From NCBI GenBank assembly GCA_903905665.1, contig CAIVHJ010000395.1:1-15478 (forward strand): a DNA stretch of 15,478 nucleotides, given 5' to 3'. Position 1 is the first letter of the stretch. Each line of letters opens with the position of its first letter. A program made the translations under genes and the position numbers. Under the pieces are notes generated by a model. That model did no database searches and was not told the DNA's origin. It worked only from the letters and a program-made list of their open reading frames with translations. The DNA comes from an uncultured Phycisphaerales bacterium. GTDB lineage: Bacteria; Planctomycetota; Phycisphaerae; UBA1845; CAIVHJ01. Shown here piece by piece: positions 6,596 to 14,479 of the stretch.

Positions 6596-6624
6596 TTGCT
6601 CAGAAGTTGTACCGAGGGGATAAT
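6596..6624 (+). promoter_or_regulatory. Possible promoter of the tmk operon
   Basis: TTGCTC (6596-6601) and GATAAT (6619-6624) are separated by exactly 17 bp; the -10 matches the consensus at five of six positions, the -35 at three. Transcription would begin near 6631, about 75 bases ahead of tmk. Motif match by eye only. Confidence 0.4.
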
Positions 6625-6704
6625 GTGTCGATACGGAATGAATACGGAACTCGTGCTGTGTTTAAGGGACAGGTTCAACGGAATGTTAAGATTGATCACC
6701 GCCG

Positions 6705-7400
6705 ATGGGTCATAAGATGATGAAGAAATTGGCAGGAAAGTTTATTGTGTTTGACGGGCCGGATGGATGCGGAAAGACGACACAGGTTCGGTTATTGGCT
6801 TCGCATCTGGAATCGCAGGGGCTGGAAGTGGTGCAGTGCAAGGATCCCGGCGGGACGGTGATTGGAGACCGGATTCGGCACGTGTTGCTGGGATATGATC
6901 TGTCGGAGATGGACGTTCGGTGCGAGACGTTGCTGTTTATGGCGAGCCGGGCCCAACTGGCGGGCGAGAAGATCGAGCCGGCGCTGGCGGCGGGCAAAGT
7001 AGTAATATGCGACCGGTTCGTGTCGGCGACGTGCGCGTATCAGGGAGCGGCGGGGTATGACGTTCGGCGGGTGATCGAATTGGCGCCGTATGCGATCGGA
7101 GACACTTGGCCGAATGTAACATTCGTGCTGGATATTGACGTGGAAGCCGGGTTTGAGCGGATGGGTCGCAAATCGTCTCAGGCGGGAAGAAATCGCAAAA
7201 AAAATTCGGGTCAGCAGCCGATGTTTACCGATGCGATGACGGATGCGATGGAGGCGCGGCCGATGGAGTTTCATCGGCGGGTGCGTGAGATGTTTTTGTC
7301 GCTCCCGAAGGTCTATCCGCGACCGGTACACATTGTGGACGGTCGGGGATCGCCGCAGGAGGTTCATCAACGGGTGCTGGAAGTGGTTCAGAAAAAGTAA
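6705..7400 (+). CDS. tmk: Thymidylate kinase (dTMP kinase)
   Basis: Phosphorylates dTMP to dTDP with ATP, an essential step of dTTP synthesis in the cytoplasm. The 231-residue protein shows the P-loop GPDGCGKTT (18-26), the DPGGTVIGDRIR segment (the family usually has EPGGT), DRFVSATCAYQG (103-114) for dTMP binding, and a lysine/arginine-rich LID region (GRKSSQAGRNRKKNSG). It is slightly longer than typical, about 205-215 residues. Start choice is uncertain: ATG at 6705, 6717 and 6720 are all in frame and none has a strong ribosome site; the extra residues (MGHK) are not conserved in the family. It is the first of four co-directional genes, 21 bp ahead of the next. Confidence 0.93.
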   Translation: MGHKMMKKLAGKFIVFDGPDGCGKTTQVRLLASHLESQGLEVVQCKDPGGTVIGDRIRHVLLGYDLSEMDVRCETLLFMASRAQLAGEKIEPALAAGKVVICDRFVSATCAYQGAAGYDVRRVIELAPYAIGDTWPNVTFVLDIDVEAGFERMGRKSSQAGRNRKKNSGQQPMFTDAMTDAMEARPMEFHRRVREMFLSLPKVYPRPVHIVDGRGSPQEVHQRVLEVVQKK

Positions 7401-7421
7401 AACCCAAGTTGGTTCAGGTGG

Positions 7422-8051
7422 ATGATGTCGGGATTGTCAAAAGCGATGTGGGTTTTGGTAAGCGCTGTTGCGATTGCGGGGGTTGCCCGGGCGCACGGAG
7501 TGTCCAAAGAACCGTCGCCGCCGGATGACGACGCGAGGGAACGGCTGATTCGCAAGATCGAAGGAGGCGGGGAAGAGGACGTGATGACTCGGATCATTCG
7601 CGGGATGGATCGTTGCGAGCAACGGTTGGCGGATCGGTTCGACACGGGGGAACAAACGCAGGAAATCCAGGAAGCCGTATTGAAGGAAATAGACACGGCC
7701 ATTGCAATGGCGAAGCAGAATCTTCGAAAGGGGAAACCTTCGCCGCAACCCAAGAGTGATCAGCGGGACGAAGGGGAGGCCGGCGAAAATAAAAAATCGG
7801 AAGAACAGTTGGCGAAGGGGGACGAAGCGTCGCAGGATGATACCACCGGGAAGGGTGAGGACGTGGAAGCGGGGAAGTCGGCGGAGATGAGGGAACACCG
7901 CAGGTCGTGGGGGAATTTGCCGCCGCGGGATCGCGCAGAAATTATTCAGGGAATGAACGAGGAATTTTCCGAACGATACCGAAAATGGATCGAGCGATAT
8001 TTTGAGTCACTGGGTCAGGACGAAGCGGAGTCAAAACCACGAGGCGATTGA
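7422..8051 (+). CDS. Secreted charged protein of unknown function
   Basis: Not assigned to a characterised family. The 209-residue protein begins with a signal peptide (hydrophobic core WVLVSAVAIAGV, likely cleavage after VARA). A helical region follows (about 35-105) and then a low-complexity, Lys/Glu/Asp-rich linker (about 106-160). The C-terminus has a compact motif, WGNLPPRDRAEIIQGM, then RYRKWIERYFESL. I recall similar LPPR-containing C-termini in planctomycete secreted proteins encoded beside squalene-cyclase-repeat proteins, which fits the next gene here. ATG codons at 7422 and 7425 are both possible. The stop codon is one base before the GTG start of the next gene, so the two are probably co-translated and may work together in the periplasm. 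Confidence 0.75.
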   Translation: MMSGLSKAMWVLVSAVAIAGVARAHGVSKEPSPPDDDARERLIRKIEGGGEEDVMTRIIRGMDRCEQRLADRFDTGEQTQEIQEAVLKEIDTAIAMAKQNLRKGKPSPQPKSDQRDEGEAGENKKSEEQLAKGDEASQDDTTGKGEDVEAGKSAEMREHRRSWGNLPPRDRAEIIQGMNEEFSERYRKWIERYFESLGQDEAESKPRGD

Positions 8052-8052
8052 C

Positions 8053-9147
8053 GTGAAGATGCGATGGATGATCGCGATTTTGTGGTGGGTCGGCGCGTCG
8101 GTGCCGGTCCGGGCACAGGAGGTTCCCGATTCGCCGCCTCCAACATCGCAACCGGTTGCACCGCCAGAAGTACCGGTGTCACCGGTTGACGAGTTGCGGC
8201 CGACGATAACAGTTGGGGGTGACGAACTCACGCCGCGATGGAGTGGGATTGTCGAGAAGGGGTTGACGTGGTTGGCGGCACAGCAGAGTGAGGACGGCTC
8301 GTACGGGAGCGATTCAAATTACGGAAAAAACACGGCGATTACGGGACTGGCGGGGCTGGCGTTTCTGGCGGACGGGGACACGCCGGGGCGCGGACGCTAT
8401 GGCCAAAACGTTCGGCGATGCGTGGATTTTATTTTGGCTTCGCGGAGCGAGAGCGGATTGTTGGCGGCGGAGACGTCGCACGGCCCGATGTACGATCACG
8501 GATTTGCGACGTTGTTTTTGGCGGAAGCCTATGGAATGTCCCCCCAGCCGGAATTGCGCGAGGCGATTCGCAAGTCCATTCGGCTGATTATCGGCACCCA
8601 GAATGACGAGGGAGGTTGGCGGTATCAGCCGGTCAAAGCGGATGCGGATATTTCGGTGACGATTTGTCAGATCATGGCGCTGCGCGCGGCACGAAACGCC
8701 GGAATTTACGTGCCAAAGGATACGATCGACAAAGCGGTGGAGTACGTTCGCAAGAGCCAGAATCCTGACGGGGGATTCCGGTACATGTTGAATTCGGGGG
8801 GATCGGCGTTTGCGCGATCGGCAGCCGGTGTGGCGGCACTTCAATATGCGGGGATATACTCCGGCCCGGAGCTGGACAAGGGGCTGGGATATCTGATGCA
8901 GTTTTTGCCGCCGCAGGAACAAAGCGTCGGGCATTATTTTTACGGTCATTATTATGCCGCGCAGGCAATGTTCCTCGCCGGGGATAAATTCTGGCGGACG
9001 TGGTGGCCGGCGGTTCGCGATGAAATTCTCGAAAAACAATCCGAAGAGGGATATTGGCAGGGTCAGGCGGGAAACGAGTACGGAACCGCCATGGCGCTGA
9101 TCATCCTGCAAATGCCCAACCGACTTCTTCCAATCTTTCAGAAGTGA
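8053..9147 (+). CDS. Secreted prenyltransferase/squalene-oxidase-repeat protein
   Basis: A 364-residue alpha/alpha-barrel protein built from squalene-cyclase-type repeats. A signal peptide (MRWMIAILWWVGASVPVRA, cleavage near residue 21) and a proline-rich linker precede repeats such as GLTWLAAQQSEDGSYG, QNDEGGWRYQP, KSQNPDGGFRY and KQSEEGYWQG. The place where squalene-hopene cyclases carry the catalytic DxDD reads DADIS (197-201), and the export signal also argues against terpene cyclisation, so it is more likely a binding or scaffold protein. The GTG at 8053 has GAGG eight bases upstream; the ATG at 8059 is the alternative. Longer starts overlap the previous gene. Operon partner of the secreted protein before it. 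Confidence 0.85.
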   Translation: MKMRWMIAILWWVGASVPVRAQEVPDSPPPTSQPVAPPEVPVSPVDELRPTITVGGDELTPRWSGIVEKGLTWLAAQQSEDGSYGSDSNYGKNTAITGLAGLAFLADGDTPGRGRYGQNVRRCVDFILASRSESGLLAAETSHGPMYDHGFATLFLAEAYGMSPQPELREAIRKSIRLIIGTQNDEGGWRYQPVKADADISVTICQIMALRAARNAGIYVPKDTIDKAVEYVRKSQNPDGGFRYMLNSGGSAFARSAAGVAALQYAGIYSGPELDKGLGYLMQFLPPQEQSVGHYFYGHYYAAQAMFLAGDKFWRTWWPAVRDEILEKQSEEGYWQGQAGNEYGTAMALIILQMPNRLLPIFQK

Positions 9148-9180
9148 CCCCTTTCTCTTTTTTGAGTCCCGGAGGTGCGT

Positions 9181-9540
9181 ATGTCCACGGTGATCCTGTT
9201 GACGATTTCCAACATTTTTATGACGATCGCATGGTATGGTCACCTGAAATTCAAAAGGGTGGCCTTGTGGAAAGTGATCTTGATCAGTTGGCTGATCGCG
9301 TTCGTGGAGTACTGTTTCCAGGTCCCCGCCAATCGGTGGGGACATCAGACGTTCACCGCCGCTCAACTCAAGCTCATGCAGGAAGTCATCACGCTCGTCG
9401 TGTTCTGTGGATTCTCGATTCTGTATCTCAAAGAACCGCTCAAGTGGAATTATCTGGTAGGTTTTTCGTTCATCGTGGCGGCCGTGTTTTTCGTATTCAA
9501 AGAATGGTCAACAGCACCCTCGTTGCCCGGTGCTCCATGA
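9181..9540 (+). CDS. DMT-family small membrane protein (DUF486)
   Basis: A 119-residue inner-membrane protein with four predicted helices: ILLTISNIFMTIAWYGHL, ILISWLIAFVEYCF, ITLVVFCGFSILYL and YLVGFSFIVAAVFFVF. The ISNIFMTIAWYGHLK start and the QVPANRWGHQTFTAAQLK segment are typical of DUF486, a member of the drug/metabolite transporter superfamily of unknown substrate, comparable in size to small multidrug resistance proteins. GGAGG at 9171-9175 with a five-base spacer fixes the ATG at 9181; a GTG at 9175 lies inside that ribosome site. It is last in the tmk run and converges on the next gene with only three bases between stop codons. Confidence 0.9.
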   Translation: MSTVILLTISNIFMTIAWYGHLKFKRVALWKVILISWLIAFVEYCFQVPANRWGHQTFTAAQLKLMQEVITLVVFCGFSILYLKEPLKWNYLVGFSFIVAAVFFVFKEWSTAPSLPGAP

Positions 9541-9543
9541 ACA

Positions 9544-10632
9544 TTATTCCCACGACCACGCGAAGTACCGTTTCATGTGATGATAATACAACCCCACCGC
9601 CCGCATCGCGACCACATCAGTATACAAAATGATGGCCTGAAAAAAGAGACTCAGAACCAGCATGCGATTAAGAATGGTCGTGACGTTTGCTCCGGAACTG
9701 ATCACGGTGGCAGCACCAGCGACACCCATGAGGAAATTGCCCAACCAATATGTCCCATAGACCATGGCCACCGCAAGAATGTATCCGGGAAGCGTTCGGA
9801 GAATCGTCAGGATGACCAAGTCGATTCGGAGAAGCGAGGAAAGTTCCCCCAAGGCAACGCAAAGGACTACGATTGGCCATAAAATCATGCCTCCCAGCAT
9901 CAAGGCAGACAGAATCGAAGGCTCAACACATAGATTGAGTGGATTGTGCAAGGCGGCCAGTATTGCGGCTCCTATAAGCAGGACCGTGGGTGGATTGTTC
10001 ATGGCGGTCAATCCCCCCGTGGGGCCTCTGAATTCGCCAATTACCGCCAACAGAATGAGATAGGCAATGACGGGCAGAATGACGAGTAAGCGACTGGCCA
10101 ACATCTTCAGTGCGGGATAGACAATTTCCTCGACAAAACTGGTTGAGACCTCGATGGTGGGCAGTTCCGGTTCTGCGTTGGCTGCAGAACCGATGACCTC
10201 GAACAGGAAGGCGGCGTAAAATGCGGATACGATCAAACTGGCTAGAAAACCGAATAAGGGCGCGAAACTGGCCACTTGTCCCACCATCAGAATGAACCAG
10301 ATGATTCCCATCATCATCAGGTTGTGAAGCGAAAATGGGAATAGAAATGTCTTCAAAAGACTTTTGAGATAATCCACAACATCCTGTCCGTAGCTCGATA
10401 CCGCCGAGGGTGCCGGCGCAGAAAGCGAGACGTTTGGACCGGATACCGTGACGACGTTTCGCAGGACGGCGGGTGCGGGTTCGTCCTCGATTTCGCTGAC
10501 TTCGTAAGTGTTCGTCGGCATATCGGCCTGGATGTGGAAGACGGTTCCGCATTTTTTGCATTTGGCGCGACGGCCGACGATGGAATTGTCGAAGTGGTAT
10601 ACGGCGCCGCAGGCGCAATTGTGAGTCGGCAT
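9544..10632 (-). CDS. Zinc-ribbon polytopic membrane protein of unknown function
   Basis: A 362-residue protein. Residues 1-37 form a small zinc ribbon (CACGAVYHF ... AKCKKCGTVFHI, pattern C-x-C...C-x-x-C). A linker rich in Pro, Ser and acidic residues follows to about 85, then seven or eight hydrophobic helices (about 100-345). It ends in VAMRAVGLYYHHMKRYFAWSW, a tail I recall from planctomycete zinc-ribbon membrane proteins. Resemblance to DUF4013/YIP1-like membrane families is possible but not shown. GGAGGAGGG eight bases before the ATG gives a strong ribosome site, the best in the right half of the window. It appears to be transcribed alone. A role as metal- or nucleic-acid-sensing membrane protein is only a guess. 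Confidence 0.8.
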   Translation of the reverse strand: MPTHNCACGAVYHFDNSIVGRRAKCKKCGTVFHIQADMPTNTYEVSEIEDEPAPAVLRNVVTVSGPNVSLSAPAPSAVSSYGQDVVDYLKSLLKTFLFPFSLHNLMMMGIIWFILMVGQVASFAPLFGFLASLIVSAFYAAFLFEVIGSAANAEPELPTIEVSTSFVEEIVYPALKMLASRLLVILPVIAYLILLAVIGEFRGPTGGLTAMNNPPTVLLIGAAILAALHNPLNLCVEPSILSALMLGGMILWPIVVLCVALGELSSLLRIDLVILTILRTLPGYILAVAMVYGTYWLGNFLMGVAGAATVISSGANVTTILNRMLVLSLFFQAIILYTDVVAMRAVGLYYHHMKRYFAWSWE

Positions 10633-10917
10633 GATGGTATCCCTCCTCCAAGAGGTGAATGACGATCCTTTGCGTCTTCCCTGTAAGGATATCGCGGTTT
10701 TGGCGGTTTGGCGATTAGAAACCTCGCGGATTTTTATACCGCATCACGGATATCCTGCATTACACGAACAGGCAGCACCACGCTATATACCGATAATGAC
10801 GCCTTATAGGAATACACGTAATAATCCGCTGAACCGGTTCATGAATTTCAGGATGTTTTGTCGGGGGGTGAGGACAAGGCTGAAAAGAGGATTGTCCAAT
10901 CAATGGTGGTCGCCGGA

Positions 10918-11715
10918 TCATTGGCCGGAGGCGACCTGATTGTCGCGCATGGAGGAGGGCGATTGGTCTTGAAGAATCCGCTTGGCAATCTCAAACCTCA
11001 CGAAAGCCGAGTTCGTGCAATCGGTGTGTCCACCGTCCCAGCCGAGCTTTTCCCAGTCGGCAGACCACGGAATGTTCACAATTTGATCCGTTTCCGTGTC
11101 CTTCGGCTTGAAGCCGACCTGACCGACCGAACGGGTCTTGAGTCCGTGCCGGCCGTCGATCGTTCCCACCACCTCCACGGTCTTGAGAATCGGATCCTGC
11201 GACGAGTAATAAACGAAAATGTGATCCTTGATGTGCTTCAGCGCTTTTGACGCATCATAATCATACGACAACGAAGAACCCAACAACACAACATTCTCAA
11301 CGGAAACTTCGCCTCGGAGATCCTCACACGCCCAGATGGCCACTCCCGTCCCCGCCGACAAGGCGATGATGTTCACGTTATTGTCGGGATACAGCTTTTG
11401 GTAATCTTCGATCTTGCGGGCCAGTCGCCGACCAGCCGCCTGGGCGCTCCCCAGCAGATTCAACTGGTCCACCAGAGGATTGAACGATATGGTCCAATCG
11501 AAGACCTCAACGTCACCCCGATATCCCGCCTGACGTAATCCGTCCGTCACGTTTTGCTTTCGATTAAACCCCAGATTCCCCGCCCCATCGATGAAATATA
11601 CCTTGCCATACTTCTCGGCCCGAATGTGATCGGCGCGTCGGGCCGAACCCATACACCCAGAGACAGTCCCCAGGCAAGTTCCCAACAATAAAATGACTCC
11701 CACCCTGCGTCTCAT
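10918..11715 (-). CDS. Lipoprotein-like alpha/beta hydrolase
   Basis: A 265-residue envelope protein. The signal sequence (RRRVGVILLLGTCLGTVSGC) ends in a good lipobox, VSGC, with lipidation at Cys21. The body resembles an alpha/beta hydrolase: an early VYFIDGAGNLGF loop, nucleophile Ser120 in ALSAGTG (Ala replaces the first Gly of GxSxG), a candidate acid Asp174 in SSQDPI, and a candidate His230 in GWDGGHTDC, the expected order of a catalytic triad. Substrate is unknown; lipase or esterase-like activity is possible. The ATG at 11715 is preferred because GGAAGG lies about ten bases upstream and the signal sequence starts properly there; TTG at 11748 and ATG at 11742 give longer forms. It follows hypF by 60 bp on the same strand. 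Confidence 0.75.
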   Translation of the reverse strand: MRRRVGVILLLGTCLGTVSGCMGSARRADHIRAEKYGKVYFIDGAGNLGFNRKQNVTDGLRQAGYRGDVEVFDWTISFNPLVDQLNLLGSAQAAGRRLARKIEDYQKLYPDNNVNIIALSAGTGVAIWACEDLRGEVSVENVVLLGSSLSYDYDASKALKHIKDHIFVYYSSQDPILKTVEVVGTIDGRHGLKTRSVGQVGFKPKDTETDQIVNIPWSADWEKLGWDGGHTDCTNSAFVRFEIAKRILQDQSPSSMRDNQVASGQ

Positions 11716-11775
11716 CACAAGATCACCCTTCCATCGCCTCATACTCAATGGGGATAATTCGTATATTGTGAGGTT

Positions 11776-14124
11776 TTATTCGGCCGAATCAAGGCCGGAT
11801 TTTTCTTTCCAGACCGCCACATACGCCTGCCCCAGCGAGATTCCCCCATCCCCTGATGGGACCAGCCGATGATACAAAACCCGAAAATTCCGATTTTCGA
11901 GCAAGTCCACGATACGTTTAAGCAACACGCGATTGGCAAAACACCCACCGGATACCACCACGGTTTCTATTCCGGCGGCTCGCGCGACACCCACGGCGGC
12001 TTCAGCGAGCATATCGGCCACCGTCTCATGAAATCGGGACGCCAATCGTCCCACGGGCGCGCCCTGTTCCATATCGGCCACAATTTCACGAATCATCGGC
12101 AGGATTGAAAGAACAAACATATCGGCCGTTTGAACAGTCTCATAATGATACGGAGGCAACGCATCGTTCAGAGCAATCGCCTCCAGCGTCATGGCCGCCT
12201 CGGCTTCGTGCCGGTTCCGCTCGCACAAACCCAGCAAAAAACTCACAGCGTCAAAAACCCGTCCCAGGCTCGATGTCGGCGGGGAATTGATCCCGCCGCG
12301 AATCTGTTGCTCAACGGACTCCAGCACAGACCGATCCATGCGAAAATTACCCGCCGCCGCGCGCTCCAACAAAATCTCCTTCCACCGATCCGGAAACGCC
12401 GCGTACAACAACGCCGCCGCCGGCCGCCACGTCTCCATCGCAGCCAAATCCCCGCCGATCAGCGGAAAATAGTCCAGATGACCCAACCGCCGAAACTCAC
12501 CACGCTCGCACTGCAAAATCTCACATCCCCACACCGCCCCGTCCGTTCCATAACCCGTCCCGTCACACGCAATCCCCACCACCGGACCCGCCTCATCCCA
12601 CTCCGCCATGACGCTTGCAATATGAGCATGGTGATGTTGAACCGCCACGGTCGGCAACTTCGCTCCACCAGCATACTGCGTCGAGAGATATTGCGGGTGC
12701 AGATCATGAGCCACCACGGTTGGACGAAATTCGTACAATTCGGACATACGATTGACGGCGCGAACAAAATGGCGATACGCCTGCGGATGCGTCGAATCTC
12801 CGAGGTGTTCGCTGACGATTGCTTCACCGTGATTCAGTAAACATACGGATGACTTCAGTTCCGCCCCCAATGCCAAAACGCTCGGTTCCGTATCTCCGGG
12901 AAAAGCAACCGTCGTTCTGATCGGCAACGGGGCATATCCGCGCGCCCGACGAATCGGAATGACGTCGTCGCGGAATGCGAAGACAACCGAATCGTCGATC
13001 GGCCGAAAAATCGGTCGATTGTGCATCAAAAAAGCATCCACCACGTCGGACAATTCCCGCACGGCCTCGTCGTCTTCATAAGTCAGCGGCTGACCCGACA
13101 AATTGGCCGACGTCATCACGATCGGTCCTAATCCTAGTTTGAATAGTAAATGATGTATTGGGGCATTCGGCAGCATCACGCCGAAATCACGGCAACTAGG
13201 CGCTATCGACGGCGCCAACCTATGACCGGACTTTTGCGGAATGAGCACAATCGGCGCGGCGGGGGAAGTCAGCGCGATTCGCTCCGTCGGACCTACGACA
13301 CCGATCTTCTCGGCGGACTGAATATCCGGAACCATGACCGCCAGCGGCTTACCATCGCGGATTTTTCGTTGACGCAGTCGTTGTACGGCTTCTTCGGAAT
13401 CCGCCCGACACGCCAAGTGATATCCGCCGATTCCCTTAACGGCGACAATTTTTCCGTCGCGCAAAAACCGGGCTGCTCGTTCAATGCATTCGTCGTCGGA
13501 AACCCGGTTGGACGAAGAGGCGCTGGAATCGGCGCCGGCGATGACGAACTGCAAGTGCGGACCGCAGGTCGGGCATGCGTTCGGTTGCGCATGAAATCGC
13601 CGATTTGCGGGATCGTCGTATTCTCGTTGACATGATCCGCACATCACGAACTGTGACATCGTCGTCGCCGAACGATCATAGGGAACCGATCGAATGATCG
13701 AGTACCTCGGCCCGCAGTTCGTGCAATTGATGAATGGATATTGAAATCGCCGATCCACCGGGTCGAACAATTCACGCAGGCAATCGGCGCACGTGGCGGC
13801 ATCGGGCGTCACTTCCGGCCGACGACCCGTATCTCGACGCGATTCGATAATGCGAAAATCTGCTTCACCAAGCAAGGTTACGTCGTGAAATCGCAGATCG
13901 GTAATTCGCGCCAACGGCGGCAATTCCGCAGTGATAGCCTCGCCAAAGGCCGACACATGATCCGATGGACCTTCCACTTCGATCGCCACACCGTAATCGT
14001 TATTGGCGACATACCCGTTCAGCCCCCATCGACCCGCCAGCCGATACACAAACGGCCGAAAACCCACCCCCTGCACCTGACCGCGGATGTCAAAATGACG
14101 ACGAATGATGATTTCAGACTTCAT
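11776..14124 (-). CDS. hypF: HypF carbamoyltransferase for hydrogenase maturation
   Basis: Full-length, 782 residues. HypF makes thiocarboxamide on HypE from carbamoyl phosphate and ATP, the source of the cyanide ligands of NiFe hydrogenases. Domains in order: acylphosphatase (1-90) with GQVQGVGFRPF and catalytic Arg23 and Asn41; two zinc fingers with C112/C115, C134/C137, C162/C165, C184/C187 (CX2C-X18-CX2C twice); YrdC-like domain (about 210-395) with KGIGGYHLACRA and KIRDGKPLAVM; and the Kae1-like carbamoyltransferase domain (about 410-775) with HHHAH (497-501), DGTGYGTDG and SGDGGISLG. All key motifs are intact, so it should be active. No hypA-E or hydrogenase gene is in the window, so partners must be elsewhere. 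No strong ribosome site is visible before this ATG. Confidence 0.97.
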   Translation of the reverse strand: MKSEIIIRRHFDIRGQVQGVGFRPFVYRLAGRWGLNGYVANNDYGVAIEVEGPSDHVSAFGEAITAELPPLARITDLRFHDVTLLGEADFRIIESRRDTGRRPEVTPDAATCADCLRELFDPVDRRFQYPFINCTNCGPRYSIIRSVPYDRSATTMSQFVMCGSCQREYDDPANRRFHAQPNACPTCGPHLQFVIAGADSSASSSNRVSDDECIERAARFLRDGKIVAVKGIGGYHLACRADSEEAVQRLRQRKIRDGKPLAVMVPDIQSAEKIGVVGPTERIALTSPAAPIVLIPQKSGHRLAPSIAPSCRDFGVMLPNAPIHHLLFKLGLGPIVMTSANLSGQPLTYEDDEAVRELSDVVDAFLMHNRPIFRPIDDSVVFAFRDDVIPIRRARGYAPLPIRTTVAFPGDTEPSVLALGAELKSSVCLLNHGEAIVSEHLGDSTHPQAYRHFVRAVNRMSELYEFRPTVVAHDLHPQYLSTQYAGGAKLPTVAVQHHHAHIASVMAEWDEAGPVVGIACDGTGYGTDGAVWGCEILQCERGEFRRLGHLDYFPLIGGDLAAMETWRPAAALLYAAFPDRWKEILLERAAAGNFRMDRSVLESVEQQIRGGINSPPTSSLGRVFDAVSFLLGLCERNRHEAEAAMTLEAIALNDALPPYHYETVQTADMFVLSILPMIREIVADMEQGAPVGRLASRFHETVADMLAEAAVGVARAAGIETVVVSGGCFANRVLLKRIVDLLENRNFRVLYHRLVPSGDGGISLGQAYVAVWKEKSGLDSAE

Positions 14125-14185
14125 AAATCACTTCGCCACTCTTACACCATAATCCATGCGCGAGGAATCGAAATTGCCACGTCTT

Positions 14186-14191
14186 GTTATA
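14186..14191 (-). promoter_or_regulatory. Possible -10 element of hypF
   Basis: The minus strand reads TATAAC (five of six matches), about 62 bases upstream of the hypF start. The -35 is not convincing. The alternative TTGACG further upstream (minus strand, near 14257) has only poor -10 partners. Confidence 0.25.
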
Positions 14192-14357
14192 CTGTGGTGA
14201 AACACGAATTTCCACCGACACGGCACCGAAACACATCGAGGATACATGCCATCTTCTTTCACCCGTCAATCCTCAACCAATGCACCCGACCCCCGTAAAT
14301 CTGTTTCGGGATTGACTAATTGCCTTATGCTGGATTGAGGAAAGAATTGCAGCAGGT

Positions 14358-14471
14358 TCAGTGCAAAATCTTGATAAACTTAACCAGTATTAAAACCAAC
14401 ATGCCCAGCAGATAAATTCTCAAAAAGTACAGGGCAATTTTGGCCATCGGTGTCATTCTAATGCGCGGCAT
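14358..14471 (-). CDS. 37-residue single-pass membrane peptide
   Basis: A short open frame not matched to any family I know. It begins MPRIRMTPMAKIAL, continues through a strongly hydrophobic stretch (YLLGMLVLILV, residues 20-30) and ends in the basic tail KFIKILH. The shape is that of a small membrane protein with positive charge at both ends; Arg18 sits at the edge of the helix. Translation signals are good: GAGG lies six bases before the ATG and overlaps the last codons of the upstream MgtE-N/CBS gene, whose stop is eight bases away, so coupled translation is likely. In-frame Met6 and Met9 are alternative starts. By position it may be a small accessory subunit or regulator of a transport system, comparable in size to KdpF. 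The peptide is inferred, not proven. Confidence 0.6.
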   Translation of the reverse strand: MPRIRMTPMAKIALYFLRIYLLGMLVLILVKFIKILH

Positions 14472-14479
14472 GATCAGCC

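Noticed and set aside
6478..6720. 80-codon plus-strand frame before tmk
   Set aside because: TTG start without a ribosome site, overlaps the tmk start and contains the likely tmk promoter; sequence unlike a known protein.
8314..9366. Minus-strand frame of 350 codons
   Set aside because: Antisense to the squalene-repeat protein; Arg/His-rich composition typical of a shadow frame, and the plus strand has clear repeats and a signal peptide.
12130..12840. Plus-strand frame of 236 codons
   Set aside because: Antisense to the HypF carbamoyltransferase domain; composition dominated by Arg, Gln and His with no domain.
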